The notes: generated by a model not told the origin, from the sequence alone. Positions 1-15,527 are shown, counted from the stretch's first letter. The stretch: DNA of 64,000 nucleotides from Microbacterium wangchenii (GCF_004564355.1 NZ_CP038266.1:1364001-1428000), one strand, 5' to 3'. Translations and numbers: made by a program.

Positions 1-1488
<1,488 letters not shown>

Positions 1489-1590
1489 CACCGTTTTTGG
1501 TGCTTGCGTCCACTGAGTGGTTCCCGATGTACGGTCGGGAACAAAACACAACATAGACATACGTTTGTGTACGACTGAAACATCAATAGT

Positions 1591-1708
1591 GTTTCGGCGG
1601 CCATAGCGTGAGGGAAACGCCCGGTTACATTCCGAACCCGGAAGCTAAGCCTCACAGCGCCGATGGTACTGCAGGGGGGACCCTGTGGGAGAGTAGGACA
1701 CCGCCGGA
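1591..1708 (+). rRNA. rrf: 5S ribosomal RNA
   Basis: About 118 nt, lying roughly 100 nt after the 23S end. The 5' arm (GGCGGCCATAGCG) pairs with the 3' arm (CACCGCCGGA), forming the helix I typical of actinobacterial 5S rRNA, and the conserved CCGAACCCGGAAGCTAAG loop is present. It is the last gene of the rRNA operon. The ends are set by helix pairing and may be off by one or two bases. Confidence 0.95.
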
Positions 1709-1719
1709 CTTCTTCCGAG

Positions 1720-1749
1720 AAATGGCCACCCAACGCTGGGTGGCCATTT
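1720..1749 (+). terminator. rRNA operon intrinsic terminator
   Basis: A perfect 13-bp stem (AAATGGCCACCCA paired with TGGGTGGCCATTT) closes an ACGC loop 11 nt after the 5S gene, with a T-rich stretch (ACCTTTTT) slightly further downstream. It should separate the rRNA operon from the protein-coding block that follows. Confidence 0.9.
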
Positions 1750-1791
1750 CGCGTTTACAGACCTTTTTCGGGTGACGAGTAGGAGTGACCA

Positions 1792-3006
1792 GTGGCGACG
1801 GACGATCGCGACGAACGCGACGATCGCAAAGCGCGCGACGCGCGTGGCCGCGGCGACGACCGAGGATCCCAGGGCCGTTCGCGCCCGCGTCAGGATGGTC
1901 CGCGCTCGTCGGATCGCACCGGTGGCGAGCGACGCCCCCGCCCGTCGGGCGAGCGGCCGAATCGTGCGTCCGGCGATCGTCCGTATCGCCCCTCGGGGGA
2001 GCGGCCGAATCGTGCTTCCGGTGATCGTCCGTTCCGCCCCGCCGGGGAGCGGCCGAATCGCGGGTCCGGTGATCGTCCGTTCCGCCCCGCCGGGGAGCGG
2101 CCCAACCGCGGCTCGAGTGATCGTCCGTTCCGCCCCTCGGGCGAGGGCGACCGGCGGCGCGACTTCGGTGCCAGCCGCACACCCGCACCGCGCCGCGGCG
2201 AAGCACCGCGCCGCGGTGACGACCGGCGGCCGCCCCGGCCGATCCCGACCAGTGACGACCGTCGCGCGCGCGTGGCCGAGCCGCCGCTGCCCGAGGAGAT
2301 CACGGCGCGCGATCTGGCGGCGCCGGCCCGCAACGAGCTGAAGACGCTGAGCAAGGAGAACGCCGAGCACGTCGCCCGCCACCTCGCGATGGCCGCCCGG
2401 CTCATCGACGAGGACCCGGCGCTGGCCCACCAGCACGCCCTCGCCGCCACCCGTCGCGCCGGTCGCGTCGCGGTGGTGCGGGAGACCGCGGCCATCACCG
2501 CGTACGCGGTCGGTGACTTCGCCCTGGCGCTCCGGGAACTGCGCACCTACCGCCGCATCTCCGGTCGCGATGACCAGCTGCCGCTGATCGTCGACAGCGA
2601 ACGGGGAGTGGGGCGCCCGGATCGCGCCCTCGAGGTCGGCCGCTCGGTCGACCGCTCGACCCTGCCGGTGCCGGTGCGCGTGCAGCTGGCGATCGCGATG
2701 TCGGGCGCGCGCCTGGACCTCGGGCAGCCCGACCAGGCGCTGCGCGAACTCGACATCCCCGAACTCGATCCCGACCGCGCGTTCGAGTGGAGCCCCGGCC
2801 TGTTCGCCGCGCGCGCGACCGTCCTGGAAGAACTCGGCCGCGACGAGGAGGCGGCCCAGTGGTACGCCCGCGCTCAGATCGCCGAGGACGCGCTGGACGC
2901 GGCCACCGGCGTCGCCGACCGTGAAGTGATCGTCGTCGAAGACGTCGACGAGGACGACGACGGCGGTGAGCCGGCTGCGGAGGATGCCGGGGAGCAGGGA
3001 CGGTGA
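1792..3006 (+). CDS. TPR-like protein with Arg/Pro/Gly-rich repeat N-terminus
   Basis: A 404-aa protein starting at GTG with AGGAG six nt upstream. Residues 1 to about 160 are highly charged and low in complexity, with 16-aa repeats of the form GERPNRxSGDRPFRPx. Residues from about 170 form alanine-rich paired helices like tetratricopeptide repeats, and the protein ends in an acidic tail. Its position just before the HAD phosphatase and tlyA matches that of the actinobacterial Rv1691-type protein. No enzymatic motif is visible. The disordered basic N-terminus might bind RNA or DNA, but that is speculation. The stop overlaps the next GTG start. Confidence 0.85.
   Translation: MATDDRDERDDRKARDARGRGDDRGSQGRSRPRQDGPRSSDRTGGERRPRPSGERPNRASGDRPYRPSGERPNRASGDRPFRPAGERPNRGSGDRPFRPAGERPNRGSSDRPFRPSGEGDRRRDFGASRTPAPRRGEAPRRGDDRRPPRPIPTSDDRRARVAEPPLPEEITARDLAAPARNELKTLSKENAEHVARHLAMAARLIDEDPALAHQHALAATRRAGRVAVVRETAAITAYAVGDFALALRELRTYRRISGRDDQLPLIVDSERGVGRPDRALEVGRSVDRSTLPVPVRVQLAIAMSGARLDLGQPDQALRELDIPELDPDRAFEWSPGLFAARATVLEELGRDEEAAQWYARAQIAEDALDAATGVADREVIVVEDVDEDDDGGEPAAEDAGEQGR
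1924..2139 (+). repeat. 48-bp in-frame tandem repeat array
   Basis: A short degenerate unit (GERRPRPS) at 1924-1947 is followed by four in-frame 48-bp units at 1948, 1996, 2044 and 2092. Each encodes GERPNR[AG]S[GS]DRP[YF]RP[SA]. Differences are mostly synonymous or conservative, so the array probably grew by unequal exchange and is kept for its protein composition. Confidence 0.85.
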
Positions 3007-4043
3007 TCGGGCGCCGTAAGCCGGCGCTGGGCGACGCACCCCTGGCCGGAGTGGACGTGGTCCTCGCCGACCTCGACGGCGTCGTGTACGCCGGCCCGGG
3101 CGCCATCCCGCACGCCGTGGAGAGCCTCAACCGTGCCGCACGGGAAGGCCGCCGGCTCGGCTACATCACCAACAACGCCTCACGCACCGACGCGGCCGTC
3201 GCCGCCCATCTGACCGAGCTGGGGCTCACCGTGCGCCCCGACGAAGTCGTCACGAGCCCGCAGGCGGCGATGCGCCTCCTGCGGGGCATCGTGCCGCCTC
3301 CGGCGACGATCCTCGTCGTGGGCGGCGAGGGTCTGGTCGTGGAGGTGGAGAAGGCCGGGTACACCGTCACGCGCAGCGCCGACGATGCCCCGGCCGCCGT
3401 CGTGCAGGGCTTCGCGCCCGAGGTCGGCTGGATGCAGCTGGCCGAGGCCGCGTACGCGCTGCAGACTCCGGAGAGCGAAGGCGGGATCCCCTGGATCGCC
3501 ACCAACACCGACTGGACGATCCCGCAGGCGCGGGGGGTCGCACCGGGTAACGGCACGCTCGTGTCGGCCGTGCACACCGCCGTGGGGCGCCTGGCCACGG
3601 TCGCCGGCAAGCCCGAGACGCCGATCTTCGCCGAGGCGGTGGCTCGCTTCGGAGCGAGCGCGCCGCTGTTCATCGGAGACCGGCTCGACACCGACATCCA
3701 GGGGGCCTCGCGCGCGGGTATCCGCTCCGCCCTCGTGCTCACCGGCATCGACCGCCCCAAGCACCTCCTGGCCGCCCCGCCCGACGCGCGTCCGGACTTC
3801 ATCGTCAGCGACCTGCGCGAACTGTTCGAGCCGTACCCCGAGACGGTGGTCCGAGGCGAGCGCACCACCGTCGGTCGCTCGGTCGTGGAGATCGACGGCC
3901 CCGACTTGCGCGTCGTGGACGAAGGCGACCGCCACATCGACCTCGTGCGCGCCGCGGCGGCGGCGGTGTGGTCGTCCGGACGCGCGATCTTCGGGTTCCG
4001 TGTGCCCGAAGGCGTGTATGCCGACCCGTTCTGGCGCGTGTAG
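3003..4043 (+). CDS. HAD-IIA family phosphatase (NagD-like)
   Basis: A 346-aa HAD hydrolase. The DLDGVVY nucleophile motif lies near residue 22, followed by the cap region, with GDRLDTDIQGA as the C-terminal acidic motif near residue 223. By position it corresponds to M. tuberculosis Rv1692, a known glycerol-3-phosphate phosphatase, so recycling of glycerophospholipid head groups is a reasonable but inferred role. The GTG start overlaps the stop of the upstream gene, which suggests translational coupling. The last 90 residues form an extension of unclear role. Confidence 0.9.
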   Translation: MIGRRKPALGDAPLAGVDVVLADLDGVVYAGPGAIPHAVESLNRAAREGRRLGYITNNASRTDAAVAAHLTELGLTVRPDEVVTSPQAAMRLLRGIVPPPATILVVGGEGLVVEVEKAGYTVTRSADDAPAAVVQGFAPEVGWMQLAEAAYALQTPESEGGIPWIATNTDWTIPQARGVAPGNGTLVSAVHTAVGRLATVAGKPETPIFAEAVARFGASAPLFIGDRLDTDIQGASRAGIRSALVLTGIDRPKHLLAAPPDARPDFIVSDLRELFEPYPETVVRGERTTVGRSVVEIDGPDLRVVDEGDRHIDLVRAAAAAVWSSGRAIFGFRVPEGVYADPFWRV

Positions 4044-4060
4044 GTCGTTACGATAGCGGC

Positions 4061-4234
4061 ATGCCCGAGCCCGATGACACCGCCACCGATGCCGGGCACG
4101 AGCTGATCAGCCGGTTGCGCGTGATCGAGTCGCAGCCGCTGGCCGACCGTGCGGACGCCTACGCCGCCCTCCACGACGAACTCGCTCGGCGCCTGGAGTC
4201 CGGTCCCGGCGCCGACAGCGGGTCGCGCGGATGA
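4061..4234 (+). CDS. Small conserved hypothetical protein (57 aa)
   Basis: A 57-aa acidic, mostly helical protein of unknown function. It starts at ATG 4061, six nt after a TACGAT box (4049-4054), so its transcript may be leaderless and it may carry an internal promoter for the genes downstream. The stop overlaps the tlyA ATG (ATGA). The same slot between the HAD phosphatase and tlyA holds a small protein (Rv1693) in mycobacteria, which supports it as real. A longer in-frame ORF reading upstream into the HAD gene is less likely. Confidence 0.75.
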   Translation: MPEPDDTATDAGHELISRLRVIESQPLADRADAYAALHDELARRLESGPGADSGSRG

Positions 4235-5031
4235 CCGCACGCCTGGACGCCGCCCTGGCCGCCCGCGGCTTGGCGCGCTCACGCACCCACGCCGCGCAGC
4301 TCATCGCCGCGGGGGTCGTGAGCGTGGACGGGCGTCCCGTCGTGAAGGCCTCGACGCCCGTCGCCGACGAGGCTCACCTCGAGGTGGCCGCAGCCGACTC
4401 GTACGTCAGCCGAGCCGCGCACAAGCTCATCGCGGGGCTGGACGCCTTCGGAATCGATGTGGCCGGCCGGGTCGCGCTGGACCTCGGCGCCTCCACCGGC
4501 GGGTTCACGCAGGTGCTCCGCGAACGCGGCGCCGCTCCCGTGCTCGCCGTCGACGTGGGCCACGGCCAGCTGGCGCCGCAGGTGGCCGCCGATCCGGCCG
4601 TCATCGCGGTGGAGGGGTACAACGTGCGGTACATGGATGCGGCGAACCTCGCCGCCGCGACCGGCGTCGCCGAGGCGCCCGCCGTCGTCACCGGCGACCT
4701 CTCCTTCATCTCCCTCACGCACGTCCTGCCCGCCGTCGCCGCCGTCGCCTCCCCGGGCGCCGACATCGTGCTGCTGATCAAGCCGCAGTTCGAAGTCGGC
4801 CGCACGGCGGTGAAAGGCGGGCTGGTCACAGACCCCGCGCTCCGGGCCGATGCCGTGAACACCGTCCTGTGGGCGGCATGGGATGTGGGACTGCGTACGG
4901 CGGGGCTCATCGGATCGCCGGTTCCCGGCACGCACGGCAACCGCGAGATCGTGGCGCACCTGACCACGGCAGGTGGGAGCGATCCGTCAGAATGGTCAGG
5001 CACGGTGAACGAAGTGGCCGGTACCCGATGA
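4231..5031 (+). CDS. tlyA: TlyA-type rRNA 2'-O-methyltransferase
   Basis: A 266-aa protein with an N-terminal S4 RNA-binding domain (residues about 1-60) and an FtsJ-like Rossmann methyltransferase domain carrying the SAM motif LDLGASTGGFTQ near residues 86-97. In mycobacteria TlyA methylates 16S C1409 and 23S C1920 and is needed for capreomycin susceptibility. The length is normal for the family. The older haemolysin name is a misnomer. Start and stop overlap both neighbours. Confidence 0.93.
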   Translation: MTARLDAALAARGLARSRTHAAQLIAAGVVSVDGRPVVKASTPVADEAHLEVAAADSYVSRAAHKLIAGLDAFGIDVAGRVALDLGASTGGFTQVLRERGAAPVLAVDVGHGQLAPQVAADPAVIAVEGYNVRYMDAANLAAATGVAEAPAVVTGDLSFISLTHVLPAVAAVASPGADIVLLIKPQFEVGRTAVKGGLVTDPALRADAVNTVLWAAWDVGLRTAGLIGSPVPGTHGNREIVAHLTTAGGSDPSEWSGTVNEVAGTR

Positions 5032-5948
5032 ACACGAGCGAACGCAGCATCCTGGTGGTCGTGCACTCCCGTCGCGACGACACCGTCGACGCGGCGCGGC
5101 ACGTGGTGAGCGAACTGCGTGCGGCCGGCGCCCGTCCGGTGCTCTCCGTCGAGGACCGCGCAGAGCTGGAAGACCTGCTGGATCTGTCGGGGGTGGGCAC
5201 GCTGACCGTGGACGTGCCGCTGGCCGACATCGAACTGGCGATCGTCCTCGGCGGTGACGGCACGATCCTGCGCGCCGCCGAACTGGTGCGTGGCGGCACC
5301 GCGCCGGTGCTCGGCATCAACCTCGGGCACGTCGGCTTCCTTGCCGAGATCGAACGCGACGATATGGACGACGCGGTGCGACGCGTCATCGCGCGCGACT
5401 ACCGCGTCGAGGAGCGCCTGGCGCTGTCGGTGCGGGTGAAGGACGCCACCGACACGGTCGTGTACGAGACGTGGGCGCTCAACGAGGCCACCGTCGAGAA
5501 GGCCAGTCGCGAACGCATGCTGGAAGTGGTGATGGAGATCGACGGGCGCCCGCTGTCGTCCTTCGGATGCGACGGTGTGGTGGTGGCCTCGCCGACCGGA
5601 TCCACCGCCTACAACTTCTCCGCCGGCGGCCCGGTCATCTGGCCGAACGTCGAGGCCATCGCCGTCGTGCCGCTGTCGGCGCACGCGCTGTTCGCCCGGC
5701 CCCTCGTGGTCGACCCGGGAGCTGCCGTGGCGATCGAAGTGCTCGAGCGCACGAGTGGCGGCGGCGTGCTGTGGTGCGACGGGCGCCGCTCGCACGATCT
5801 TCCACCCGGTGCGCGGGTCGTGGTGCGTCGCTCCAGCGTGCCGGTGCGCCTCGCCCGACTGCATCCGGCTGCGTTCACCGACCGCCTCGTGCGCAAGTTC
5901 CGGCTGCCCGTCGAAGGCTGGCGCGGCCCGGACAGGGGGACGGCGTGA
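5028..5948 (+). CDS. nadK: NAD kinase
   Basis: A 306-aa NAD kinase that makes NADP from NAD using ATP or polyphosphate. The GGDGT motif is at residues 75-79, followed by the family's NEATVEK and DGVVVASPTGSTAY motifs. ATG 5028 overlaps the tlyA stop, and the gene ends overlapping the recN start. A longer ORF extends upstream in the same frame through tlyA but is a shadow. Confidence 0.95.
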   Translation: MNTSERSILVVVHSRRDDTVDAARHVVSELRAAGARPVLSVEDRAELEDLLDLSGVGTLTVDVPLADIELAIVLGGDGTILRAAELVRGGTAPVLGINLGHVGFLAEIERDDMDDAVRRVIARDYRVEERLALSVRVKDATDTVVYETWALNEATVEKASRERMLEVVMEIDGRPLSSFGCDGVVVASPTGSTAYNFSAGGPVIWPNVEAIAVVPLSAHALFARPLVVDPGAAVAIEVLERTSGGGVLWCDGRRSHDLPPGARVVVRRSSVPVRLARLHPAAFTDRLVRKFRLPVEGWRGPDRGTA

Positions 5949-7632
5949 TCGAGCAGATGCACCTGCGCGACCTCGGAGTGATCGCCGACGCGACCCTGCC
6001 CATCGGCACCGGGTTCACCGCGATCACGGGCGAGACCGGTGCGGGCAAGACGATGGTGGTCACGGGCCTGGGGCTGCTCATGGGGCAGCGGGCCGATTCC
6101 GGCGCCGTGCGCTCCGGAGCCGGCCAGGCCTCGGTGGAGGGTGTGTGGATCGTGCCCGAGCAGGGGCCGGTGGCCGAGCGCGTCCGCGAGGCGGGGGGCG
6201 AGGTGGAACCGATCGGCGACGGCCGCGCCGAGGTGTACCTGGGCCGGACCATCTCCAGCGAGGGCCGCGGCCGGGCCACAGTGGGCGGGCGCACCGCGCC
6301 GGCCGGCGTGCTCGCCGACCTCGCCGATGACCTCGTGGTCGTGCACGGTCAGTCCGAGCAGCTCCGGCTGCGCTCCGCTGCGGCCCAGCGCGACGCCCTC
6401 GACCGCTTCGGCGGCGCGGCGGTCGCGCGCGCCCTGGCGGACTACGGCCGGGCGTACCAGGAGTGGCGTTCCCTCGACGCCGAGCTGACCATGCTCGAGA
6501 ACGATCGCGACCAGCGCGCGCGCGAGGCGGAGGACCTCCGCATCCGTCTGGCCGAGATCGAGGCGGCCGCGCCGGTGGTGGGGGAGGACCAGCAGCTGGC
6601 CGCTCGCGCCGAACGCCTCAGCAACGTCGAGGAGGTGCGTCTGGCGGTCGTGACGGCGCACGAGGCGCTCTCCTCCGAAACCGGCGCGCCGGATGTGACG
6701 ACGCTGCTGGCCGAGGCCCGCCGCGCCCTGGAGCGGGTGGGCGATGCCGCACTGGCCGAACTCGCCGAGCAGCTCGCCGAGGTGGGGTACCGCGTCGCCG
6801 ATGTCGCCGCGGCCCTGTCGGGCCAGCTCGCCGACCTGGACGAGACCGGCCCCCATGAGCTGGCCGCGGTGGAGGAGCGGCGCGCCGTGCTGGCCGGTCT
6901 GTCGCGCGCCCACGGGAGCCTGGAGGCCGCGCTGGAGCTGCTGGAGACGGGATCGGCCCGGCTGGCCGAGCTGGACGATGACTCCGACCGCATCGAGCGT
7001 CTGGCGGCCGAGCGCACTGCGGCAGCCGAGCGCCTCGACGACGCCGCCGACGTGCTCACCGCCGCGCGCACCGATGCGGCCGCGCGTCTGGGGGAGGCCG
7101 TCACGCATGAGCTGCATGCGCTGGCGCTGCCCGATGCGACCCTCACCGTCTCCGTGATGCCGGGAACGCCCTCCGTCAGCGGTCGCGACGACGTCACGAT
7201 CCTGCTCGCTCCGCACCCCGGCGCCGAACCCCGACCGGTGGCCCGCGGGGCCTCCGGGGGTGAGCTGAGCCGCGTCATGCTCGCGCTGGAAGTCGTGCTG
7301 GCCGGCGTGGACCCTGTCCCCACCTTCGTGTTCGACGAGGTGGATGCAGGAATCGGCGGTGCCGCCGCGATCGAGGTGGGCCGTCGCCTGGCCCGGCTGG
7401 CGGAGAACTCGCAGGTCATCGCCGTGACGCACCTGGCCCAGGTGGCGGCGTTCGCGGGGAATCACCTGTCGGTGGTCAAAGGCACGGACGGTGCGGTGAC
7501 GGCGTCGAGCGTGCGCCGGCTGGAGGGTGCGGAGCGGGAGGCGGAGATGGCACGACTGCTGTCGGGCATGCCGGATTCGGAGGCCGCACTGGCCCACGCG
7601 CGCGAGCTGCTGGACACCGGGCGCACGGCCCG

Positions 7633-7636
<4 letters not shown>
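5945..7636 (+). CDS. recN: DNA repair protein RecN
   Basis: A 563-aa SMC-like ATPase for double-strand-break repair. The N-terminal Walker A is GETGAGKT at about residues 29-36. A long central coiled coil rich in Ala, Glu and Arg follows. The C-terminal ABC signature region GASGGELSRVMLALEV and the Walker B FVFDEVDAGIGG are intact. The length is typical. Start and stop overlap nadK and the next gene (GTGA). Confidence 0.95.
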
Positions 7637-12241
<4,605 letters not shown>

Positions 12242-12242
12242 C

Positions 12243-12836
12243 GTGGACGCCGCCCAGTTGCACGACGAGCCGGTGGAGCCGGACGTCGTCGCCAGCGACG
12301 TCGTCTACCGCGGAGCGGTGTGGAACGTCCGCTCCGACACCGTGCGCTACGGCGATGGCGAGATCGTCCGGCAGTACGTCGAGCATCCCGGGGCTGCGGC
12401 GGTGGTGGCGCTGGACGACGAGGAGCGGATCGTCCTGATCCAGCAGTATCGTCACCCCCTCCGCCTGCGTGACTGGGAGATCCCCGCCGGGCTCCTGGAT
12501 GTGGCGGGGGAGCCGCCGCTGGAGACGGCCCGGCGCGAGCTGGCCGAGGAGGTCGACCTCGTCGCCGAGCATTGGCAGCCCCTGCTGTCGCTGCGCACGA
12601 GTCCCGGCGGCAACGACGAGGTCGTGCACGTGTTCCTCGCGCGCGGCCTGTCGGACGCCCCCGAGGCGTTCGCGCGTGCCGACGAGGAGGCGGACATGAC
12701 GCTCGCCCGCGTGCCGCTGCGCGAGGCCGTCGACGCCGTCATGGCCGGGCGGGTGTCCAACGGCATCCTCGTGGCGAGCGTCCTGGCCGCCGCCGAGGTG
12801 CTGCGGCGCGAGGCGGGCGACGCGGCGGGGCGGTGA
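12243..12836 (+). CDS. Nudix hydrolase, ADP-ribose pyrophosphatase-like
   Basis: A 197-aa protein with a Nudix box running through GLLDVAGEPPLETARREL and AEEVDL, close to the ADP-ribose pyrophosphatase pattern, although the last glycine of the canonical box is Asp here. It starts at GTG one nt after the pyrG stop. A Nudix gene holds the same place in mycobacteria (Rv1700, a known ADP-ribose pyrophosphatase), which supports the substrate assignment without proving it. Confidence 0.9.
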   Translation: MDAAQLHDEPVEPDVVASDVVYRGAVWNVRSDTVRYGDGEIVRQYVEHPGAAAVVALDDEERIVLIQQYRHPLRLRDWEIPAGLLDVAGEPPLETARRELAEEVDLVAEHWQPLLSLRTSPGGNDEVVHVFLARGLSDAPEAFARADEEADMTLARVPLREAVDAVMAGRVSNGILVASVLAAAEVLRREAGDAAGR

Positions 12837-12837
12837 C

Positions 12838-13761
12838 GTGCGCCTCCCGCGCGCGGTCGACGCCTACCTGCGGCACAGTTCGCTCGAGCGCGGGCTCTCC
12901 GAGCACACCGTGGCCGCCTACCGGCGCGACCTCGCCGGCTACGTCGAGTGGCTCGCCGGCCACGGTGTGGACGACACCGACGAGGTGACCGACGCCCTGG
13001 TGTCGGAGTTCGCCGCCGAGCGCGCCTCCGCGCAGCCCCCGCCGGCAGCATCCAGCCTCGCCCGCCTGCAGTCCTCGGTGCGGGGCCTGCATCGATTCCT
13101 CGCGCGCGAGGGCATCGCCGACGACGATCCCTCGGGGCGCCTGCGCCCGCCCAAGGCCGCGCGGCGCCTGCCGAAGGCGCTCACGATCGACCAGGTGTCG
13201 CAACTGATCGACGCCTCCGGACCCGCGCCGGAGGATGCCGCGCCCGGCGAGCTGGCGGGCATCCGCGACCGGGCGCTGCTGGAGCTGCTGTACGCCACCG
13301 GCGCGCGCGTGTCGGAAATCGTGCAGCTCGACGTCGACGACCTCGCGCACGGCGACGTGCTGCGCGTGCGCGGCAAGGGTTCGAAGGAGCGCATCGTCCC
13401 GGTGGGGTCGTTCGCGCGGCGCGCGGTGGAGGCCTACCTGACGCGCGTGCGCCCCGAGCTCGCCCGTCGCGGACCGGCCACCCCGCGCCTGTTCCTCGGA
13501 ATGCGCGGTGCGCCCCTGTCGCGGCAGAGCGCGTGGCTCGTGCTGCAGCAGGCGGCCGAGCGTGCGAGCCTCACCGCGCACGTCTCGCCGCACACCCTGC
13601 GCCATTCGTTCGCGACGCATCTCCTGCAGGGCGGCGCGGACGTACGGGTCGTGCAGGAGCTGCTCGGGCACGCGTCGGTGTCCACGACGCAGATCTACAC
13701 CCACGTCAGCGTCGACGCCCTGCGCGACGTGTACGCCACGTCGCATCCGCGCGCCCGGTAA
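12838..13761 (+). CDS. xerD: Site-specific tyrosine recombinase XerD
   Basis: A 307-aa recombinase that resolves chromosome dimers at dif with XerC. An N-terminal SAM-like core-binding domain (about 1-95) precedes the catalytic domain. The catalytic set is visible: Arg in ATGARVSEI, Lys in GKGSKERIVPVG, HTLRHSFATHL, His in LGHASVSTTQIYTHV and the terminal Tyr in the same stretch. Context (after pyrG-nudix, before parA-scpAB) favours XerD over XerC. The GTG start directly follows the Nudix stop. Confidence 0.93.
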   Translation: MRLPRAVDAYLRHSSLERGLSEHTVAAYRRDLAGYVEWLAGHGVDDTDEVTDALVSEFAAERASAQPPPAASSLARLQSSVRGLHRFLAREGIADDDPSGRLRPPKAARRLPKALTIDQVSQLIDASGPAPEDAAPGELAGIRDRALLELLYATGARVSEIVQLDVDDLAHGDVLRVRGKGSKERIVPVGSFARRAVEAYLTRVRPELARRGPATPRLFLGMRGAPLSRQSAWLVLQQAAERASLTAHVSPHTLRHSFATHLLQGGADVRVVQELLGHASVSTTQIYTHVSVDALRDVYATSHPRAR

Positions 13762-13805
13762 CCCACGGATGCGGCGCGCATCCCGTGGCGCGGGGTCACC
13801 CCGGC

Positions 13806-13825
13806 TAGAATCGGTGCACGTAATG
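13806..13825 (+). promoter_or_regulatory. Putative parA promoter -10 box
   Basis: TAGAAT at 13806-13811 lies in the 61-bp gap after xerD. ATG 13823 is 11 nt downstream and an in-frame GTG (13814) only 2 nt downstream. This is the same layout as at pyrG and suggests a very short leader. Confidence 0.5.
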
Positions 13826-14737
13826 GCAAGGGCAGGAGAGTCGGTGGCGGGCAGCACGACGAAGGGCAAGGCGAAAGCCGCGGCAGGGGGTGACGAGGTC
13901 ACCCTCGGCCCGACCGGTCGTCCCTACCACGGATTCCCGACCCCGCCGAAGCTCGACGGCCACGGTCCCGCGCGCATCATCGCCCTGTGCAACCAGAAGG
14001 GCGGCGTGGGCAAGACCACGACGACCATCAACCTCGCCGCGGCCCTCGCCGGGTACGGCCGCAAGGTGCTCGCGATCGACTTCGACCCGCAGGGTGCGCT
14101 CTCGGCGGGCCTGGGCATCCAGACCCACGACGCGCCGACGATCTACGACCTGCTGCTGGACACCAAGCGCGACCCGCACGAGACGATCGTGCACACCTCG
14201 GTCGAGGGCCTGGACGTCATCCCGGCCAACATCGATCTGTCCGCCGCCGAGGTGCACCTCGTCAACGAGGTCGCGCGCGAGACGATCCTCGCGCGCGTGC
14301 TGCGCAAGGTGGCGCCCGAGTACGACGTCATCCTCATCGACTGCCAGCCGTCGCTGGGCCTGCTCACCGTCAACGCCCTCACCGCGAGCCACGGCGTGGT
14401 GATCCCGCTGGAGTGCGAGTTCTTCGCCCTGCGCGGCGTCGCGCTGCTGATCGAGACGATCGACAAGGTGCGCGACCGCCTGAACCCGGCCATCACGCTC
14501 GACGGCGTGCTGGCCACGATGTACGACCCGCGGACGCTGCACTCGCGCGAAGTGCTCGAGCGCGTGGTCGAGGCGTTCGGCGACGACGTGCTGGAGACCG
14601 TCATCGGGCGCACCGTGAAGTTCCCGGATGCGTCGGTCTCGGGCGTCCCGATCACCGAGTTCGCCCCCGAGCACGCTGCCGCCCAGGCGTACCTGCGCCT
14701 CGCGCGGGAGCTGGTCGCCCGTGGCGCCGTCGCCTGA
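13823..14737 (+). CDS. ParA/Soj family partitioning ATPase
   Basis: A 304-aa ParA-type ATPase. A polar N-terminal extension of about 45 residues precedes the deviant Walker A motif CNQKGGVGKTTT, followed by the Walker A' IDFDPQGALS. It has no adjacent parB and lies directly upstream of scpA and scpB, as in other actinobacteria. It is therefore probably the second, ScpAB-associated ParA-like protein rather than the origin-proximal ParA. It overlaps scpA by 17 bp. Confidence 0.9.
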   Translation: MARAGESVAGSTTKGKAKAAAGGDEVTLGPTGRPYHGFPTPPKLDGHGPARIIALCNQKGGVGKTTTTINLAAALAGYGRKVLAIDFDPQGALSAGLGIQTHDAPTIYDLLLDTKRDPHETIVHTSVEGLDVIPANIDLSAAEVHLVNEVARETILARVLRKVAPEYDVILIDCQPSLGLLTVNALTASHGVVIPLECEFFALRGVALLIETIDKVRDRLNPAITLDGVLATMYDPRTLHSREVLERVVEAFGDDVLETVIGRTVKFPDASVSGVPITEFAPEHAAAQAYLRLARELVARGAVA

Positions 14738-15527
14738 CGCGACGGACGGTGGGTTCCGCGTCTCGCTGCCGGTCTTCGACGGCCCCTTCGACCTTCTCCT
14801 GACCCTCATCTCCCAGCGGGAGCTCGACATCACGGAGGTGGCCCTCAGCGCCGTCACCGACGAGTTCATCGCCTACCTGCGGGCGATGGGACCGGACGCG
14901 CAGATGGACGAGGCATCCGAGTTCCTCGTCGTGGCAGCGACGCTGCTGGACATGAAGGTCGCCGGCCTCCTGCCGCAGGGCGAACTGGTCGACGCCGAAT
15001 CCGTCGCGCTCCTGGAGGCCCGCGACCTGCTGTTCGCCCGGCTTCTGCAGTACCGCGCGTTCAAGGAGGTGGCCGGCTGGTTCTCCGAGCGCCTGCAGTC
15101 CGAAGACCGCCGGCACGTGCGCGCCGTGCGGCTGGACGAGAAGTACCGCAACGCCGCTCCCGAGCTTGTGTGGAGCCTCAGCCCCGACGACTTCGCCGCG
15201 CTCGCCCTGCTCGCCTTCGCGCCCAAGGAGATCCCGCGCGTGGGCCTGGACCACCTCCACGCGCCGCTGGTGAGCATCCGCGAGCAGGCGGCCGTCGTGG
15301 TCACGCTGCTGCGCGACTCGGGTGCGCTCACGTTCCGCGACCTCGTTGCCGGCGTCACGCAGACGGGGGTCGTGGTGGCCCGATTCCTCTCGGTGCTCGA
15401 GCTGTACCGGCTCGCCGCACTGTCGTTCGAGCAGGTCGAACCGCTCGGCGAACTCACGCTCCGCTGGACCGCCGAACGGTGGTCGGAGGAGAACCTCGCG
15501 ACTCTGGGAGCCGATTATGACCGATGA
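14721..15527 (+). CDS. scpA: Segregation and condensation protein A
   Basis: A 268-aa kleisin subunit of the SMC-ScpAB condensin. The N-terminal signature FDGPFDLLLTLI is near residues 16-27, and the helical middle contains the typical EFLVVAATLLDMK stretch. GTG 14721 was chosen because GGGAG lies 10 nt upstream and it gives the normal N-terminus. The ORF extends further upstream inside parA, but without family similarity. It ends overlapping scpB. Confidence 0.93.
   Translation: MAPSPDATDGGFRVSLPVFDGPFDLLLTLISQRELDITEVALSAVTDEFIAYLRAMGPDAQMDEASEFLVVAATLLDMKVAGLLPQGELVDAESVALLEARDLLFARLLQYRAFKEVAGWFSERLQSEDRRHVRAVRLDEKYRNAAPELVWSLSPDDFAALALLAFAPKEIPRVGLDHLHAPLVSIREQAAVVVTLLRDSGALTFRDLVAGVTQTGVVVARFLSVLELYRLAALSFEQVEPLGELTLRWTAERWSEENLATLGADYDR

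Noticed and set aside
1645..3039. A 464-codon minus-strand ORF opposite the TPR gene
   Set aside because: It is a high-GC shadow of the plus-strand gene. Its composition is Arg/Gly/Ala-rich without motifs, and the plus frame has a proper start and conserved context.
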